NCBI RefSeq assembly: GCF_022398325.1
Contig: NZ_JAKEVD010000002.1
Span: forward strand, 17,123-81,122
Source of the DNA: Shewanella sp. Isolate13
GTDB taxonomy: Bacteria > Pseudomonadota > Gammaproteobacteria > Enterobacterales > Shewanellaceae
Length of the DNA: 64,000 nt
Reading direction: 5' to 3'
The translations under genes and the position numbers were made by a program. Of the stretch, positions 61,773 to 64,000 are shown in pieces (within the stretch, counting starts at the first letter, position 1; each line of letters begins with the position of its first letter). The notes under the pieces were generated by a model. That model was not told where the DNA came from. It made no database searches and saw nothing but the letters and a program-made list of their open reading frames with translations.

Positions 61773-63449
61773 ATGAACGCACACATTCCATGTAAAAAAC
61801 TACTGCTTGCCAGCATGATAACCATGCTGGTGGCTTGTGGTAGCGATAACGATGACAATACAAACCTACCTGTAGAGAATACCCCACCTGTGGCGGTGGC
61901 TGATTTTGCCAATGTCTTGGCTGAAGATGTGGTGACTATTGATGTGCTTGCTAATGATAGCGATGCCGATGGTGATACACTAACTATCGTTTCTGTCGAT
62001 TCTGGTAGTGCCGTGATAAAAGACGGTAAGGTCGACTTTACTGCTGGCACCGAAGCGGGAGAGGTCAAGTTTAACTATACGATAACCGATGGCACAGATG
62101 AGGCATCAGCCGTCGTCACCGTGACAGTTGAGGCACAGCCCGTGCCTGAGCCGCTAACTTATGTTGGCAGCGCCGCGTGTGCGGGTTGTCACAGCGGTCA
62201 ACATGAAACCTTTAGCAAGACTGGGCATAACTTCAAGATCCAGAAAATTGCTAACGGCGAGCAGCCTACTTTCCCGTACACACCTGAAGCAACGATTACA
62301 GGGGCAATTGATCTACTCCAATTTGCGGGTCCAGATGGTGACGGTACAACCAATAACGATCTTGGTGCACCAACGAGTTACGATGATGTCACTTATGTAG
62401 TGGGTGGCTATCATTGGAAGATGCGCTGGTTAGATGCCGATGGTTATATTGTCACAGGTACCAATGTGCAATATAACATTCGCAATAGCGATGGTGAGTT
62501 GAATATCCCTGAGAATCATCTAAACGATCCTGATGTGATGGGCAACTACAAAACGAGTGACTTTAATTACCAGTATAAGTGTGGTAACTGCCATACAACA
62601 GGTTGGAAGCGTACGACTACTGAAGATGGAGATACACGTAACCCAGACCGCCAAGATGGTCTACCAGGCATGGGCGGTACCTTTGCCGAGCAAGGCATCC
62701 AGTGTGAAGCTTGTCATGGTGCAGGTAGTGACCATATTAAGGCACCTTCAAAAGATAATATTACAAAAATTGCCATGGCTCGTACAACAGACGACTTCCT
62801 AGCCGAAGATATGGCGTTTGGTAAGGCGGTCACCTGTGGTGAATGTCATACTCGTGATGGCGAGAAGGATTACCCAACGTATGTGAGCGCATATAACGCA
62901 GCCTTCCCTGATGGTAGCCAAGTGGGTGGACGCATTATCTCTAGTGGCGGCCTATCTAAGCATCACCAGACAGCCGATGAAATACTGGGTGTGGTTCCTG
63001 AAGCCCACGGTAGCTATCAAGCGGGTGACGAGATTGGTCCTAAGCGTAATATGAGCTGTACAACTTGTCATGACTCTCACAAGTCGACGGTCAATCAAGA
63101 TAGTGCCGATGGCCTACATGCTGGAGCCGTGAAAGCCTGTACTGATTGTCACGATAAAGAGTTCACCGACGGTGGTGGTTCATTTGGTCATGCAAATATG
63201 GCTGAATGTACAACATGTCATATGCCAAAGCTTGCCAAGAGTGCAGTGACTCATCTAGGTAAAGACGGCACAACAGCTTTCGGTGATGTGAAGTCTCATC
63301 TATTTACTATCGACTTAGACCCAGCGGCCAAGCAGTTCACTGAAGATGGTAAGTTCCAAATGCCTTGGTCTACTGCGCAGTACTCTTGTGGTGAATGTCA
63401 TGCAGATTATGCAGACAAAGCTGCGGCGCTGCCTAAAATCCATAAATAA
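61773..63449 (+). CDS. Octaheme c-type cytochrome lipoprotein with N-terminal cadherin/Ig-like domain (paralogue)
   Basis: A 558-residue exported cytochrome. The start at 61773 is chosen because GAGGATG precedes it and the lipoprotein signal then follows (lipobox LVAC, Cys22); an earlier ATG at 61692 adds 27 non-signal residues. A tandem-95/cadherin-like domain (about 35-120, VLANDSDADGDTLTIV) precedes eight CXXCH sites: CAGCH, CGNCH, CEACH, CGECH, CTTCH, CTDCH, CTTCH and CGECH. Same domain order and several identical contexts as the protein at 7920-9470 (TGHNFK, NCHTTGWK, QCEACHGAG). Probably outer-membrane-anchored. An upstream two-component system probably controls it; the redox partner is unknown. 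Confidence 0.93.
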   Translation: MNAHIPCKKLLLASMITMLVACGSDNDDNTNLPVENTPPVAVADFANVLAEDVVTIDVLANDSDADGDTLTIVSVDSGSAVIKDGKVDFTAGTEAGEVKFNYTITDGTDEASAVVTVTVEAQPVPEPLTYVGSAACAGCHSGQHETFSKTGHNFKIQKIANGEQPTFPYTPEATITGAIDLLQFAGPDGDGTTNNDLGAPTSYDDVTYVVGGYHWKMRWLDADGYIVTGTNVQYNIRNSDGELNIPENHLNDPDVMGNYKTSDFNYQYKCGNCHTTGWKRTTTEDGDTRNPDRQDGLPGMGGTFAEQGIQCEACHGAGSDHIKAPSKDNITKIAMARTTDDFLAEDMAFGKAVTCGECHTRDGEKDYPTYVSAYNAAFPDGSQVGGRIISSGGLSKHHQTADEILGVVPEAHGSYQAGDEIGPKRNMSCTTCHDSHKSTVNQDSADGLHAGAVKACTDCHDKEFTDGGGSFGHANMAECTTCHMPKLAKSAVTHLGKDGTTAFGDVKSHLFTIDLDPAAKQFTEDGKFQMPWSTAQYSCGECHADYADKAAALPKIHK

Positions 63450-63482
63450 AAATAAGCTCATCACTATTTAGTCTCTCCCGAC

Positions 63483-63517
63483 AAGCCACGCTAACCTATT
63501 TAGCGTGGCTTTTTTTA
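63483..63517 (+). terminator. Rho-independent terminator after the second octaheme cytochrome
   Basis: AAGCCACGCTAA-CCTAT-TTAGCGTGGCTT followed by T-run, 34 nt past the stop codon. Confidence 0.92.
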
Positions 63518-63552
63518 TGGGCGAAGGCTGTGTTACACCGATTAGGCAAGCC

Positions 63553-63713
63553 GGTTCTAGGTATTTTAAAAGCAGGTTCTAGGAAAGGCTGAGATAGGTT
63601 CTAGGAAAGGCTGAGATAGGTTCTAGGAAAGGCTGAGATAGGTTCTAGGTGCTAAGAAAAGCAGGAAAGCGAAGAAAGGTTCTAGGTGCTAGGAAAAGCA
63701 AGAAAGCCAAGAC
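63553..63713 (+). repeat. 22-bp and irregular GGTTCTAGG repeats
   Basis: GGTTCTAGG recurs at 63553, 63575, 63597, 63619, 63641 and 63678. Between 63575 and 63640 the unit is an exact 22 bp (GGTTCTAGG then AAAGGCTGAGATA), three copies, then two longer variant units of about 36-37 bp. No open frame crosses it. Confidence 0.9.
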
Positions 63714-64000
63714 GGTAAGGCTGAGATGGTAGGGCTAAGACGGTAAGGCTAAGACGGTAAGGCTAAGACGGTAAAGCTGAGACGGTAAAGCTAAGACGGT
63801 AAGGCTAAGACGGTAAGGCTAAGACGGTAGGGCTGAGACGGTAAGGCTAAGACGGTAAGGCTAAGACGGTAGGGCTAAGACGGTAAAGCTAAGACGGTAG
63901 AGCTAAGACGGTAAGGCTGAGACGATAAAGTTAAGACGATAAAGTTAAGAAGGTAAAGTTAAGAAGGTAAGGCTGAGACGATAGGGCTAAGACGGTAAGG
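63714..64000 (+). repeat. 14-bp tandem minisatellite, runs off the right edge
   Basis: About 20 and a half copies of GGTAAGGCTAAGAC in perfect 14-bp register, with scattered A/G and C/T substitutions (for example GGTAGGGCTAAGAC, GGTAAAGCTAAGAC, GATAAAGTTAAGAC). The period is not a multiple of 3 and each unit holds TAA or TAG on both strands, so no reading frame passes through it. It follows a terminator and its full length is unknown. Confidence 0.95.

Noticed and set aside
63553..64000. CRISPR array
   Set aside because: Units are directly contiguous with no unique spacers, the period is 14 or 22 bp, and no cas genes are nearby.

Overview
The window reads as a chromosomal segment of a marine-type gammaproteobacterium, most likely Shewanella. 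The basis is two eight-heme c-type cytochrome lipoproteins, a NorV/NorW nitric oxide reductase pair, a chitinase behind a c-di-GMP riboswitch, and the rpoN-hpf-ptsN-rapZ-npr, lptCAB-kdsCD and mlaFEDCB-ibaG-murA blocks in gammaproteobacterial order. Species cannot be fixed by eye. I see no rRNA, tRNA, CRISPR array or complete insertion sequence.

Layout. 1-1.03 kb: a membrane-fusion protein cut by the left edge, with its small membrane partner. 1.4-3.9 kb: GEMM-I (c-di-GMP) riboswitch and secreted GH18 chitinase. 4.0-7.5 kb: a Tat-exported HisC-like aminotransferase, a cysteine-synthase-like enzyme and an AraC regulator. 7.6-9.5 kb: an inverted-repeat element and the first octaheme lipoprotein. 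9.5-12.9 kb: a nitrosative-stress unit (three NorR-type sites, a sigma-54 promoter, norV, norW, a YeaR-like protein). 13.1-16.5 kb: a periplasmic binding protein overlapping a GGDEF-EAL protein. 16.5-22 kb: a Tat-exported class V aminotransferase, ppiB, a YoaK-like protein, and a divergent MFS/AraC pair. 22-27.2 kb: nikR divergent from a compact nickel ABC transporter, with a NikR-type operator between them. 27.4-34 kb: a DUF134/NifX-like pair, a molbindin, rlmC, an MFS carrier, a methyltransferase and an esterase-like hydrolase.

34-42.8 kb: a histidine kinase whose response regulator is broken by a one-base frameshift, divergent from a GT2/ArnT-like/GtrA lipid-glycosylation operon, followed by an FG-GAP exported protein and a DUF4397 lipoprotein. 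43-46.4 kb: an OmpA-like lipoprotein, an orphan ModA-like protein and mgtE. 46.4-54.6 kb (minus strand): npr-rapZ-ptsN-hpf-rpoN, lptB-lptA-lptC-kdsC-kdsD and a Ca/Na antiporter. 54.7-59.4 kb (plus strand): mlaFEDCB, ibaG, murA. 59.5-63.5 kb: a second two-component system and the second octaheme lipoprotein, with an operator-like repeat pair between them. 63.5-64 kb: a noncoding minisatellite made of 22-bp and then 14-bp units, running off the right edge.

How it fits together. rpoN in this window encodes the sigma factor needed by the norV promoter. c-di-GMP appears as a metabolic theme (GGDEF-EAL protein) and as a ligand (riboswitch on the chitinase). The 46-59 kb block is core envelope biology: LPS precursor supply and export, phospholipid asymmetry, and the first committed step of peptidoglycan synthesis. 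The less well understood parts are the two octaheme lipoproteins with an adhesion-type N-terminal domain, the Tat-exported PLP enzymes, the small lipid-glycosylation cluster and the terminal minisatellite.
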